Assembly (NCBI GenBank): GCA_964035015.1
Contig: OZ036002.1
Coordinates: forward strand, 1,733,001 to 1,797,000
DNA: 64,000 nt
Direction: 5' to 3'
Source: Corallium rubrum
Lineage: Eukaryota; Cnidaria; Anthozoa; Scleralcyonacea; Coralliidae
Program-made: the position numbers and the translations under genes
Shown here: in pieces, positions 35,079 through 63,140 of the stretch
Layout: the number at the start of each line of letters is the position of its first letter
How positions within the stretch are numbered: the first letter of the stretch is position 1
The notes under the pieces: generated by a model
The model's database searches: none
Told to the model about the DNA's origin: nothing
Seen by the model: the letters and a program-made list of their open reading frames with translations, nothing else

Positions 35079-35223
35079 ATATCAACAACTCGTTTATCGT
35101 GTTTCATCAGGGGAATCCAAACACTCGAAAACAATAAAACCACTCGGCCTTCGGCCTCGTGCTTTCATCATGTTTTCTCGTGTTTGGATCCCTTGATGAA
35201 ACACTCAAACTCGTTGTTGATAT
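35079..35223. repeat. Hairpin with GGCCTTCGGCC-type centre
   Basis: Arms ATATCAACAACTCGTTTATC / AACTCGTTGTTGATAT meet at CACTCGGCCTTCGGCCTCGTG. It is related to the larger hairpin at 35557-35845. Confidence 0.8.
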
Positions 35224-35556
35224 ATTACTTCTCAAACTCATGAATAATTCATGAGCTAATTAGCCAATCAAAAACACGTATTCGTCACGTGCGTGAGTTG
35301 CGAAACCCTGGTAATAAACGAAAAATTGAATTAATAATTAGGAAATTAGATAATAAACGCTTTAAACAATAAAAAGCGTACATTACAACATTTCTAAATT
35401 ATAAGAACAGTCAAAACAAAGAAAACTGTATTATTACCACAATTCTAAATTATAAATGCAAAACTCAACACAGAAACCAATTAAGTTAGGTTATATAATA
35501 GCACGCCATCTAATTAGGGAATTCTACAACAATAAACTATTGTCAACTGAGACGTT

Positions 35557-35845
35557 ATTTCATAAACTCGTGGCTCGCGTTTTACCAGGGTTTCCAAACA
35601 CTTGAGAACAATTGAATTCACTCGACTGTTCACCGCGCGATTTTCATAATTGTTCTCTCGAGTTTGTAAAACACTCAAGACAACAAAAACCACTCGGCCG
35701 TGCCGGCCTCGTGTTTTCATTGCCTTTCGTGTTTTACAAACTCTCGAGAACAATTATAAAAATCGCTTGGTGAACAGCCTCGTGAATTCAATTGTTCTCG
35801 CGTGTTTGGAAACCCTGGTAAAACACTCGCACTCGTTTATGAAAT
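35557..35845. repeat. 289-bp hairpin of the same family
   Basis: Arms of about 144 bp run from ATTTCATAAACTCG inward through GTTTCCAAACACTTGAGAAC to the centre CACTCGGCCGTGCCGGCCTC. The arms are near-exact reverse complements and contain an internal AACAATTGAATTCAC repeat. Confidence 0.85.
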
Positions 35846-35859
35846 ATTACATGACATCA

Positions 35860-36900
35860 AAAGTACTGTGTAAGTGTTCTAACATCTTTAGGAGAAAAAA
35901 ACCCCGCAAGAATTCTACACAATGCCGTTCTTTGTCTGTTTAGCATGGAAAATGCTACCCTGTGAGTCAGAGCCCCGGCCCTTTCCGACCCACGCTGGCT
36001 TTGGGGGAAAGTGAGCTCTGCAACAAACTCGACATAACGACATTTCTTTTTGAGCATGCGTAACGGTTCCCAAGATACTATTTTGGACCCAGGCTCCAAG
36101 ACGTTACTTTTTATTTTCCTGCTAAAATTTAGTGGGCTATGCACTCGGAGCTAACAAATTACTCGCTTAAAAAACCTAGAAAGTGACAAATGCAGAGACC
36201 AAACCATTGCCTAAATGAGGGATAATGCCTCAAAACTCCCCCTGAAAAAGAGGCCAAAGCCCATTCAGGGCCGTACTGTACCTGAAACGTTTTGTAGCGG
36301 GGAAGTGTACGCTTGATCACTTCTACCGACTGCCACATAAACTGTGACAGGCTTAAATTCATGGGAACGCAACTAATGCCAGGTAAACAGCCGTTGAGCG
36401 GGCGGCTCGCGCCCGCCACGGAGAAAGAAAGTGGGCTGCAAGCGACGTTTTTGACGTTAGGGAACATTTTGGCGGCTTTTTGACGATATGTCGGAGAAGC
36501 GACGCATTCCGCAAGTAAATACAATTTTTACACTGGTTTTAATGTGCTTGATCATAATGTGATAAACTTGTTTATTCTGGTTAAGAGTCGTTCGTCTTTT
36601 AATTCGTTCGTTGATGCGGAATTAAAAAAAGCGACGTTTTTGGCGCACCACTTTAGTACTGTCTAGTTATTGCGTAAGTCGGTAAGAGTTCCGCCTCAGG
36701 TAACAAAGGGTAACAACTTCACGATTTTCAAGCAATATTACGGTAGGGGGACATTTAGTAAATTTAAACGCATAAATTACTTTCTCGTCGAAAAGCACGT
36801 GCGAAAAAGTTGGTCGCTGACGGGGGCCGACTGAAATCTTTTGTTTGTCGACTGGAACAAATAAAACAATTCTTGGGGGTGTCACCCCCACATCCCTCCG
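35860..36900. other. Unassigned stretch with a recurring ATG-exon-like block
   Basis: Around 36466-36517, GGCGGCTTTTTGACGAT is followed on the plus strand by an ATG frame (MSEKRRIPQ) and a GTAAAT donor-like site. A diverged version lies at 1085-1135. Open minus-strand frames of 95 and 121 codons here show no family features. I assign no gene. Confidence 0.3.
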
Positions 36901-36908
36901 TAGCTCCG

Positions 36909-37127
36909 TACCTTACACCGTGCACATCCTTTGTTTTGGGTTTATTAATATTTAAATAGCACGGTTGAGTGACTGAACTGAAACGTTGCTATTGGACAAT
37001 TCGTTCATTATACTAAAATACAATGTGTTCAGTGACCGTGCACCGTGCACAAAAATGCATAAAGACGAACAAAAAGATAGACCAAAGACTTTAGCTGAGT
37101 TTCCAGACCATATCTCGATTGACTATG
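36909..37127. mobile_element. TA-flanked MITE, copy 2, truncated and inverted
   Basis: Matches the 33946 family in reverse orientation. It ends with CCATATCTCGATTGACTATG but lacks the other terminus. Confidence 0.75.
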
Positions 37128-37281
37128 CATCCATACAGTAGTCGATGGAGCACAGCAAACCAATAGGACTCAAAATAATGATAAACACGGTTTTAAAAAA
37201 CAACGTATGTATTATAACTCGTGCACTGAGTTGAGGAATTTCAATTTGTTTGATATGCGACTTACACATCTTGACGTCTCA

Positions 37282-37457
37282 GACCCCGTTTACACGATGC
37301 CGGTACAATTTGAAAACGGAACAAAATCATGCCGTTTAGGCCTTGCGTTTACACTGATACCGGCACAAAAATAACATGAAATGTTATATGCTGTATTTGC
37401 ATACCGGCATGATTTTGTTCCGTTTTCAAATTGTACCGGCATCGTGTAAACGGGGTC
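37282..37457. mobile_element. 176-bp MITE with long inverted repeats, TCA TSD
   Basis: Ends GACCCCGTTTACACGATGCC / GGCATCGTGTAAACGGGGTC extend inward through ACAATTTGAAAACGGAAC for about 54 bases. TCA flanks both sides. A diverged partial copy lies near 62728-62840. Confidence 0.85.
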
Positions 37458-37793
37458 TCAGCAGCATGCAAGGAAACGAAAAAACTACAAATGATGTTAG
37501 TATATACATTGCTATTTCAAATACACTTTAAAGTGCCTATGACATGAAAAAATGAGTATGGCATTTTTTACACAGACTGAAAGATATTCAGCCAAATAAT
37601 AGTCTCAGAAAGTTTGGCGTAATTCTGATGAATATTTTTCGAGTTACAACGCGTTGAAGTTGCCAATTTTGCCATATTTTCGAATAAAAAGTACGAAAAG
37701 TCTGGGACCGAGTTTAGGCCGCGATGACGTAGGCGTGTGGACTCATCGTAAATGTCACTGTGGTGATACAGGTAAATACAGCAAGATAGGGCT

Positions 37794-38009
37794 TTGGAAA
37801 ACGAGTCAGAAAACGAATATTTTGTTTCACCAGTTACTATAGAAGACGAAGAATCAAATGATATGATTAAGCAGCAGTTTTTGGTTGATGCTGATAGTGA
37901 TGAACCATCAGATCATGATGCAGTCGAGAGGCGATCGTCGATGAGGTTCGTCGATGATGTTACATTCCTTCGGAAATATTGTCCAAAGATTTGGCAGTGT
38001 TACAGTTAA
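37794..38009 (+). CDS. Acidic ORF in the TTAA element
   Basis: An ATG frame of 71 codons begins MENESENEYFVSPVT and is rich in Asp and Glu (DADSDEPSDHDAVE). It then becomes more hydrophobic (FLRKYCPKIWQCY), ending in TAA just after a possible splice region. Like the acidic leader at 10153, it may be the N-terminus of a decayed element-borne protein. The family is unrecognised. Confidence 0.3.
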   Translation: MENESENEYFVSPVTIEDEESNDMIKQQFLVDADSDEPSDHDAVERRSSMRFVDDVTFLRKYCPKIWQCYS

Positions 38010-38702
38010 TAGTAAATTATTCTGAATATTGCCGAGTATTAACAAAACGAATAGAACTAAAACAGCAATATTTTCTATTCTATATGTTTCTATTATATAT
38101 AATATACAATATATTCACACATCTCAAGCCAGTATTCACATGTGTGCCGACTGCCGGGTCCAGATAAATTACGTTGGGCCTTAATAGCTAGATTCCCGTA
38201 ATATTATAAAGCAAATAGTACTGCGGATAACACAAGGTCTTTAAAATGCGCAAGCAAAGATGTGACGTGAGTCAAAAGTCGGGACGATGCCTAGGCAAAT
38301 GATTTTTGTACATCATACGTAATTTCCGTTCCGTTCTTCTGCTCTCGTTTTCTCAGTGAAACCTGTCCAAAATTGCTCTGGTGCATGCGAATCATTTTTC
38401 GGCTGATCTATACCACAATATCGTCCTTTCGAAGGCTGGGTTTGGGGCATAGTCCATAATCATAGCGGCGAAACATAATCTTATATATTTTATTGGCCGT
38501 TCCCTAAAATATACTATTCCACCTGATTGTTGTGATATACGAAACTTCGATCAGTATGACATTTATAGTTCAAGTCGTCTAGCGTTACAATATTTCCGCT
38601 CTGGTTCTTGGTCCTATTATTATGACTAATTTGCTCTGAGTTTATACTGTTTATATATCCCACATTTCAGTGACTCATGCAATTTCAGCTGGTTTGTTCA
38701 AT

Positions 38703-39001
38703 CATAGTCAATCGAGATATGGTCTGGAAACTCAGCTAAAGTCTTTGGTCTATCTTTTTGTTCGCCTTTATGCATTTTTGTGCACGGTGCACGGTCACTG
38801 AACACATTGTATTTTAGTATAATGAACGAATTGTCCAATAGCAACGTTTCAGTTCAGTCACTCAACCGTGCTATTTAAATATTAATAAACCCAAAACAAA
38901 GGATGTGCACGGTGTAAGGTACGGTTCAACATAAAATCACAGCTCATTATAGGCGCTTTGAAGCTTGCCGATTTTCCAGACCATTATCTCGATTGACTAT
39001 G
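38703..39001. mobile_element. TA-flanked MITE, copy 3, nested
   Basis: Full-length copy of the 33946 family, ends CATAGTCAATCGAGATATGG / CTCGATTGACTATG, inserted inside the TTAA element. Confidence 0.85.
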
Positions 39002-40629
39002 GTTCAATCACGACATAATTTGCGCAGGCGACAAAACTGTGTTGGTCATGCTTTCGCGTGCCAGACCCTTGTTAACCAAATACTTAATATTACTGATAAT
39101 ATGTAAAGAAACTCGCGCTAGAGATTAAGTTGAACATATATGCATGAATCAAATGCGGACAACTGTACAGTAAATAGTGTATACATTCAAGACCAACATT
39201 AACATTACTAAAGGCATCTTATTTATAGTGAAAAACCAGTTCTCTGTATAAACATGACTGATAAACTGATATCTAAGTGATTATTGTTATAGTAGTATAA
39301 CATACTAACTTTTAGCAAATCCCATGACCAGACCGACGATAAAATTGCACAAAGATTGCACGCAAAAACAACGTAATTCTTAGACCAACATTCTACCCTC
39401 TATAATGGTTCTGTTCACGACGTTGCTGCGATCACTTCAACATTTTTACGGCGACGACGTTTATTCGAACGCTGATCAAAAAGTAAACAAAACGTTTTTG
39501 CTTGACCTAACTTCACTCTTACTAGGAGTGTTTATACTCGCGATTCAATGGAAAAATGAATATCCAGAGGTCATCAACACATCGGTAATATAGAATTTCA
39601 CTATAACGCTAAAACAAAGTTATTTTATTCAGAATCATAGCCATCCTAATTTGCTCAAAAACAGCTAATAATACCTGTTATTTTGTTTAGTCAAGTTGAG
39701 ATGTGTCCACACGCCCACGTCATAAGCCGGTCTGACCGCGCGATGGAATTTCGCACTCTTCGAGTCGTTTCAGGTGAACTTCGAAGAGTCGTAGTTCGAA
39801 AAATATGCGACAAAATTATGCCAAATTTCGTGAGATTACCTTTCACAGGTATATCTTTCACTTAATACAAAAAAATCGTATACCATTTTTTCATGTCATA
39901 GGCACTTTAAAGGTTCAGAAATCTCGATAGTTGTTATAAAGTGACTCGTACTTCACAATCAAATTAATTATTGTACAGATTCATTCAATTTTGAAGTTTG
40001 CAGCTCAGAATATCAACATACAGTAAGACAATTAAAGCTAAAAATAGCGTGACTCTTCGCTCTCCCAAAGACAAATGCTTTTATTTGCTGTTTTTCAACA
40101 TTATGGCCCCCGTTAGACTATATCGGATTGCCTTTCGTATCGGATTGCCAACCTAGGCCAATCTGATACGAAAACCATCCCTGGTTACACTATACCGGCT
40201 TGCCAAATTACAAAACAAAAAATCTCGCGTGGGTTTTCCGAAAAATACTTGTTTCTTCTATGAATGACTGAAATAAAATGGAACTTCTGTCTGTGTATCA
40301 AGTTACTTTTTCACACAGGCTGGTACCACGTGAAAGCCAAAGATGAAAAATTTGGTCCGTATTTGACGGACATTGGCCAAAGCCTACAGATGAGAGACAA
40401 CATGTAGAATCCACAAATAGATAGTCTCAGACGACTATATTATAAAAGAAACAAATATATAAGAAACAAATATATTATATTCGCCTTTCAATTTTCAATG
40501 TAATTGTAAAGCTGATAAAAGCTGTATTGAAACGGGAAATAAAGAATTGCAAGTAGAATATTTATAGCAGAACGGGTCGGATCACCCCGTTTACACACAA
40601 CAAATTGCGGCACGGAACATACCGGATTA

Positions 40630-42180
40630 CTTTCTTATAATATGCATGCATGACAAAATTACTGCATTCTGATTGGTTGAGCTCGAAAGGAGTGCAAATT
40701 AAATCGTTAATTGCACTCTAGAGAGTGCAAATTAATGTTACTATGGTAACAGTTGTAAAATTCAAAATGGCTGTCTATTTCGGAGTGGACAGACATCAGT
40801 TACTATTTTCACTTTTCCAACAACTATGAATTGAGAATTTCAAATGAATACACAGTTGACCTAAACCGAAAATTTTCGTTGTCATGCAAGTGATGAAAAA
40901 AGACGTTTTTAAAAGCTTGAACGAGTACGAAGCGTACGTGTTGCATTCGCAAGGTAAAGTATGCTTGTATTTTTGTTCAGCAAGTTTGATGTTTGTGGTT
41001 TTTTCCGGTTGCTTGCAAGAAGATTTCTTGTTGGAAAATTAACTTACTAGTTCAAAGACCACTGTTAAAATTGTTTGCGACCATAATAGCAGTGAAACAT
41101 TAAAATGAACAAAGAAACTACAACAATGCAGTCATAACATTGTCATGAATATTATAAATAAGTAAACATGATTTTGCTTGCGCAAAATTTGAAATTCGCG
41201 ATATTTGAAAATTTATCCAAATTGCACTCGCCTACGGCTCGTGCAATTTTGGTTCAATTTTCAGATATCACTCGTAGTGTTAAATCATTAATTATATATC
41301 CTTCTGTAATCAGGCCCAAATGCTGCAATTTCATTGGTTTAGAGGAGTGCGATTTGAGCATTAATCGCACTCTTGCTGTAGCTGTAATCGCACACCTGCT
41401 TCAGCCAATGGAAATCAAGCTAGCTATCAAAATTGTCCAATCACAGTTCGGCACCTAAGCTGTAGGATTTTCCACGATTTTTCAAAAAATTAAAAAATGG
41501 AGGATTTTAAATATTAAAATACTGTATAAAATTTAAAAAACGTTTTGAAAACAGTGTCGTGTCCCCAACAAATTAAAAACAAAGTATTTCCCAGATTGGC
41601 ACTTGGGTATGTCTTAAATATTTTAGTCAGTAAAGTAGCAACACTCAGTGAAATACAGTAAGCAATATAAGTGAGTGTGTTTATAAATACATGCGTATAA
41701 ACACGCTATAAAGTAAAGCCAAACAGCACTAAATTACTCACATTTTTGGTTCTTGTCATTCTTTATCAATAACTCCTGGTTTTACCTCACATATAATTGT
41801 ATGAACTCCTCATAAATTCACTTTATTATATAAAAAAACTCCTCTCCGATTCTCCGAATATTAAAAGAATGGCCGCCTGAAATTTGCATTTTTTGCGGGC
41901 CATGTTGAAAGGCCTGGGTCTAGAACCCAAACGTTGGGCTACTATGAAGTATTTGCTGTCGAAAACAAAGAAGACGAGGATATATAATTAATAGGTAATA
42001 GAACGAATTGAGTCGTGCTATTAATGCCAAATCATACTCGTGATTAACAAATCAACCTCCCGCTTCGCGGTCGGTCGATTTTGTAATCACTCATATGATT
42101 TTGGCATTAATAGCAGCTCCTCGTCGTTCTATTACCCCCGTTAATTGCACTCGCTATCATATGATTACCTATACATATCA
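40630..42180. mobile_element. Repeat with ATGCATGACAAAATTACTGC end, copy 1
   Basis: Shares blocks with 57060-59385 in inverted order: TATATCCTTCTGTAATCAGG, GAGGAGTGCGATTTGAGCA and a GCTATTAATGCCAAA hairpin (41993-42137). It includes a short exon-like frame (MKKDVFKSLNEYEAY followed by GCAAG|GTAAAG near 40955), whose diverged counterpart lies near 57425-57490. Confidence 0.55.
41993..42137. repeat. Hairpin with CCGCTTCGCGG-type centre
   Basis: Arms GGTAATAGAACGAATTGAG / GTCGTTCTATTACC and ATTAATGCCAAATCATACTC / TGATTTTGGCATTAAT. The same hairpin recurs at 57709-57850. Confidence 0.75.
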
Positions 42181-42458
42181 CCTCCAGAGTGGAGTGATTT
42201 TGCTCCGATGTGTTGTATCGGATTACTGCGTAGCAGTGTAAATGGAACCCCTATCCGATACGAAAAGTAATCCGATACGCAAACAACCCAAGTATAGTGT
42301 AACTGGGGGCTATGTTTATTCTACGTGACTGACGTGGTCCCAGTGCTGGCAGTAGTGCAATGGAAACATGCACTTTACTGACGCGGACAAGCTGCGATTT
42401 GAGAAACTGATTCCTACTCAAGTATTAGTTACCTTCGAACTTCTCCTATCTACTCAAC

Positions 42459-42464
42459 TTTATT
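42459..42464 (-). promoter_or_regulatory. Possible poly(A) signal of the FERM-SH2-kinase-RNase gene
   Basis: AATAAA on the minus strand lies about 410 bases after the stop codon at 42872-42874. It is the first such hexamer I found downstream on that strand, but no U/GU-rich element is obvious. Confidence 0.3.
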
Positions 42465-42871
42465 ATCTATGCAACGCCAAACTCGTGCTGACGAGACCAC
42501 AATGTGCCTCTGGCGTTGTATTCTAAACAAGTCCTCTGGTTGCGCCGTGGACAACTAGTCGTAAAAATAAATTTCAAATCTGGAGCACAACATTCATGCT
42601 GGCAGTACGGCATTGTTCACATCTGTAAATACCTGAAAAAATAGAGAAAAAAACGTTCTTTGTTAAGATCATGGGGATATGTGGTGCCAAGTTTAATAAA
42701 GATGTGCTTTTTCCCCGCGCTTTCCCCCCCCGCGTTTTTCGCCGTGTTCCAACGAGAAATGGAGCACGCGCGACAACCAATCAGAGACGTTGTTGTACTA
42801 AATATATGTTATAATTGATTGGGCGAGCGGTCCTCGCGTAGCGAGCCGAAAATCGTGATGATTCGCATACC

Positions 42872-59589
<16,718 letters not shown>

Positions 59590-59767
59590 CTATAGAATTA
59601 AAATAATTAAGTGATATTTACTGTTACTCGAAATTTGGTCGATATATGACGCTATACATGACAAAACGGTATGTCGTCCTTTTCATATCTTCCATATGCG
59701 ATGGTTCTACGGCGGGTTTTTTGGGTTATGATTACGAATATGTCTAAAACGAGTGTATGTATATATG

Positions 59768-59769
<2 letters not shown>

Positions 59770-59845
<76 letters not shown>
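59770..59845. repeat. (TA)n microsatellite
   Basis: About 37 TA units flanked by GTATGTATA and TACATACATA. Confidence 0.95.
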
Positions 59846-59849
<4 letters not shown>

Positions 59850-59950
59850 CATACATATATATAAACAATGAAGTTTGTCTTATATGAAAAAACTCTTAAA
59901 ATAGTGAAAAATATCAATTTACAGCTATTCCATATTTCACTTAGTTGTTA

Positions 59951-60216
59951 CAGGGCCGTAGACACCGGGGGGGGGGGCTTCAGCCCCCCCAATAATTTGT
60001 AAACTAGCGATAATCTGTAAAGTTTTAGAGGGAAATAAAATTTATGCTATAAATTTTGCTATAAATCTCGCCCCAGAATGCGGGAAATGCTGTTTCAGAG
60101 ACCGTAGAATCCAAAATTTTCTGGGGGGGCATGCCCCCGGACCCCCCTAGATATCTCGCGTCTTCGACACTCGCTACATCAGCCCCCCCAATACAAAATA
60201 GCTTCCTACGGCCCTG
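59951..60216. mobile_element. hAT MITE, G-rich family, 266 bp
   Basis: Ends CAGGGCCGTAGACACCGGGG / CTTCCTACGGCCCTG. The interior GGGGGGGCATGCCCCCGGAC is shared with the other G-rich copies. Flanks (AGTTGTTA / TGTTAATA) do not form a clean duplication. Confidence 0.75.
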
Positions 60217-60303
60217 TGTTAATAAGATATTTTGACTTATGTAATCTTCAAATGGATTGATGACGTCAAGTTGTTTGCATACGTTTGTGTCTGTACCAAA
60301 AGT

Positions 60304-62361
60304 CGGCTAGTACTATTTCATGATACAGCGATACAACGATACAGGAACCTGGAACCTGGAACCGGAACCTGGAACCGGAACCGAATGTTAATTTATCCTA
60401 ATTTATGCTAATTATTCAAATTACGCATTATAAAGGTACAAACTATTTCTTTTTTCCGGGGGGAGTGTTGTCATATACTCTATGAGATACAAACTATTTT
60501 TCTTTTCGGGGGGAGGGGGGGGTTAGTTGTTCTGAAGAAATACAGTATACTGTTTGAGTAATAATAATAATAATAAGGATATTAACCCTTTGAGATCTGA
60601 AAAGGACTTTTATTATTTTATTCTGATTATTTTACTCCGACTAACCCCAGACGATTTTACTCTTTAATAAAGCCTGAAGCTTTCCAGTTGACGGGTTAAG
60701 GAAATCGCACGCAACGCCAAATTTTGACGCGTATAACTCTTTAAAGTCCGAGCCCTTTCTCTGTGGTGAATAAAAGCGCATGCATGACGTTAGCCAGTAT
60801 AAAATACTTAAAAGGCCCACTATATATAAATGGATAACGCGGCTTTGTCGCAGGTTTGAGAGCAAGTGCACTATGGCCAAGTGAAATATATTTCAGCATG
60901 TAGCGCTTTTACAAGTATTATAATCATGCCGGTAATAGGATTTCCTATATCGATCGCAGTCTCGACGTCTTGCCGCGATTCACCTGACGGAAAACGCCAT
61001 TGAATGAAGCGCGAAGAAGGACACTCTGCGAATAACAAGCCATAGAATACTATCGAACATATCTATATTAATACAACACTTGTTCCTTTTCTGCTGTTTT
61101 TTTCTTCTGCAGTTTTGTACCGAGATTGTAAGAGTTGTACACGTAACACGTTTTAGTCAACTGTCAATGTACGTCAACAAGAATTTTTTTATCTTTAGAA
61201 TTTTATTGCAACACAACACTCGCACACTTTCGCATGCCAACAAGGTATTAATCTTTCAGCAGAGAATGGCCTGAACGTAATAAGGAAATAGCTAAGCCAG
61301 AGGACAGACGACTCGATCGTTGTATATTAAAAAGAGGAAGTCACTGTCATTCTTTCAGTATACTGTTTCGCTAGTTTTGTAACTACTAACCATAGTCAAT
61401 CAAGATATGGTCTGGAAATTCCGCTGAAGTCTTTGGTCATAGTCAATCGAGATATGGTCTGGAAACTCAGCTAAAGTCTTTGGCCTATCTTTTTGTTCGC
61501 CTTTATGCATTTTTGTGCACGGTCACTGAACACATTGTATTTTAGTATAATGAACGAATTGTCCAGTAGCAACGTTTCAGTTCAATCACTCAACCGTGTT
61601 ATTTAAATATTAATAAACGTAAAACAAAGGATGTTGTAAGGTATGGTTCAACACAAAATCACAGCTCATTATAGGCGCTTTGAAGTTTGCCGAATTTCCA
61701 GACCATATCTCGATTGACTATGTACTAACACTGTGGTTTTTGAACACACGACATAATCTTTCGGTGTATACTTTCTGTTTTCTGGAGTTTTTACAATGTC
61801 ATCATCTCGATCATATACGCAGATGTTGTTTCTGGAGTTAAAAGTATAAATATTTAACTAATTAAGCTATTAACCAAGTTGCATTGCTATGAGTAGCCCG
61901 AGTGACCGCCTAAGCAGGCGTCTTGTTTATTTGTAAAACATCCGCCGCAATTGCTTTTATATTTTTAACTTATATATTAAAGTTTTAGCATCTTGCAAGC
62001 ATGTACAGCATGCCAGCAAATCTCTTCAATCCTTGAAACCCGTGTAGCGAGTACTCTGGGGTTAGCCAGAGTAAAATAATCTCAGGCGTCAGCCAGAGTA
62101 AAATAATAAAAGTCCTTATTATTACTCAAACAGTATATTGTATTTCTTCAGAACAACTCCCCCCCCCCCCCCCCCCGAAAAGAAAAATAGTTTGTATCTC
62201 ATAGAGTATATAACAACTGCTCCCCCCGGAAAAGAGTAATAGTTTGTACCTTTATAACGCATAATTTGAATAATTAGCATAAATTAGGATAAATTAACAT
62301 TCGGTTCCGGTTCCAGGTTCCTGTATCGTTGTATCGCTGTATCATGAAATAGTACTAGCCC
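60304..62361. mobile_element. Inverted-repeat element, about 300-bp arms
   Basis: The left arm (60304-60640) and right arm (62095-62361) are reverse complements with landmarks GCTAGTACTATTTCATGAT, GGAACCGGAACC, GGTACAAACTATT and AGTATACTGTTTGAGTAATA. Both arms carry a C/G homopolymer run. A TA-flanked MITE sits inside at 61391-61722. No transposase is recognised. Confidence 0.75.
61391..61722. mobile_element. TA-flanked MITE, copy 4, with duplicated end
   Basis: A 47-bp end (CATAGTCAATCAAGATATGG to CTTTGGT) is followed directly by a full copy at 61438-61722. This suggests insertion of one copy into the end of another. Confidence 0.8.
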
Positions 62362-62369
62362 CAAAAGTC

Positions 62370-62975
62370 TGTACTGGCGAATTACTCGGATGTGATTTGC
62401 TAATCCGGACCGGTCCATTACCGGAAAATACCATGCAATGTCACTGACGAGAAAGTAAATACTTTGCAGTACAAACTAAGCAAACGAGGTTAATAAGTAA
62501 TTTATTATATGACTTTTAGTTCGTTTTCGTATTTGTTTTTAACTCATCGTTCACGTCTTCAGATGTTGCCGTTTACCTTACTCTTGAGCTTGTTCGTTTC
62601 ATTTCATGTTTTATACCCCTTTTAAGCATTCATTTTCCGCCATTTTAAATAGGTAGTTTATATAAAAAGAAAGTAAGAAACACTAAATGCTCCACGACGT
62701 ATTGTTAAAAATTCACCTAACGAAAATGTCTAAGACCCTGTGTACATGCACGATGCCAGTACAATTTGAAAACAGAACAAAATCATGCCGTTTAATAGGC
62801 CTTTCGTTTACACGGGCAGAAAAATGACATGAAAACGGCACAAAATGAAGACGTGTTCTTTGATGGTATGAAATGAAAACGGAACACTAACCAGTATCGT
62901 GCTCGTGCTGTTACGGTAGTAGTAATACCCCCCACTCTGGCGGATTCATAATTAATTAGGTAAATTGAATTTTTA
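62370..62975. other. Low-copy stretch with a MITE fragment
   Basis: A diverged fragment of the 37282 MITE (CACGATGCCAGTACAATTTG) lies near 62740. I saw no exon here that would extend the FERM gene upstream. Confidence 0.35.
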
Positions 62976-63140
62976 ATGAGGATTGAAATTACGTCATTAT
63001 TTCTCAGGCTCCTATGGGACACTCTAACCCTAATCTCATTACGTCATTATTTCTCAGGCTCCTTTGGGACCTCCTAACCCTAATCTTATTATGCATACGT
63101 CATTATTTCTCAGGCTCCTTTGGGACGTCGTAACCCTAAC
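62976..63140. repeat. Three direct repeats with CTAACCCTAATCT
   Basis: Three copies of TTACGTCATTATTTCTCAGG, then CTCCTTTGGGAC and CTAACCCTAA, at a spacing of about 56-64 bases. The CCCTAA unit is telomere-like, but only one or two units occur per repeat. Confidence 0.75.

Larger units (their letters stand above)
37532..39906. mobile_element. TTAA-flanked DNA element, 2.4 kb
   Basis: Ends AGTGCCTATGACATGAAAAA / TTTTTTCATGTCATAGGCACT are flanked by TTAA (37528-37531, 39907-39910), as in piggyBac/Kolobok. An acidic 71-codon ORF (37794-38009, +) lies near the left end, and a 300-bp MITE is nested at 38703-39001. No full transposase is recognised. Confidence 0.75.
40106..42310. mobile_element. 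2.2-kb DNA element, TATG TSD
   Basis: Ends GCCCCCGTTAGACTATATCG / TATAGTGTAACTGGGGGC are flanked by TATG (40102-40105, 42311-42314). Subterminal CGGATTGCC/GGCAATCCG-type motifs repeat. Its interior (about 40630-42180) is a second repeat shared, inverted, with 57060-59385. Confidence 0.75.

Noticed and set aside
36159-36524. A 121-codon minus-strand frame
   Set aside because: There are no recognisable domain, splice sites or favourable composition, and the opposite strand carries the recurring ATG block.
60985-61026. A possible 42-nt minus-strand exon (SVLLRASFNGVFRQ) resembling a JAK FERM F2 helix
   Set aside because: It has usable splice borders and the right phase but lies inside the 60304-62361 inverted-repeat element, and no following F2 exon is visible, so it is probably chance.
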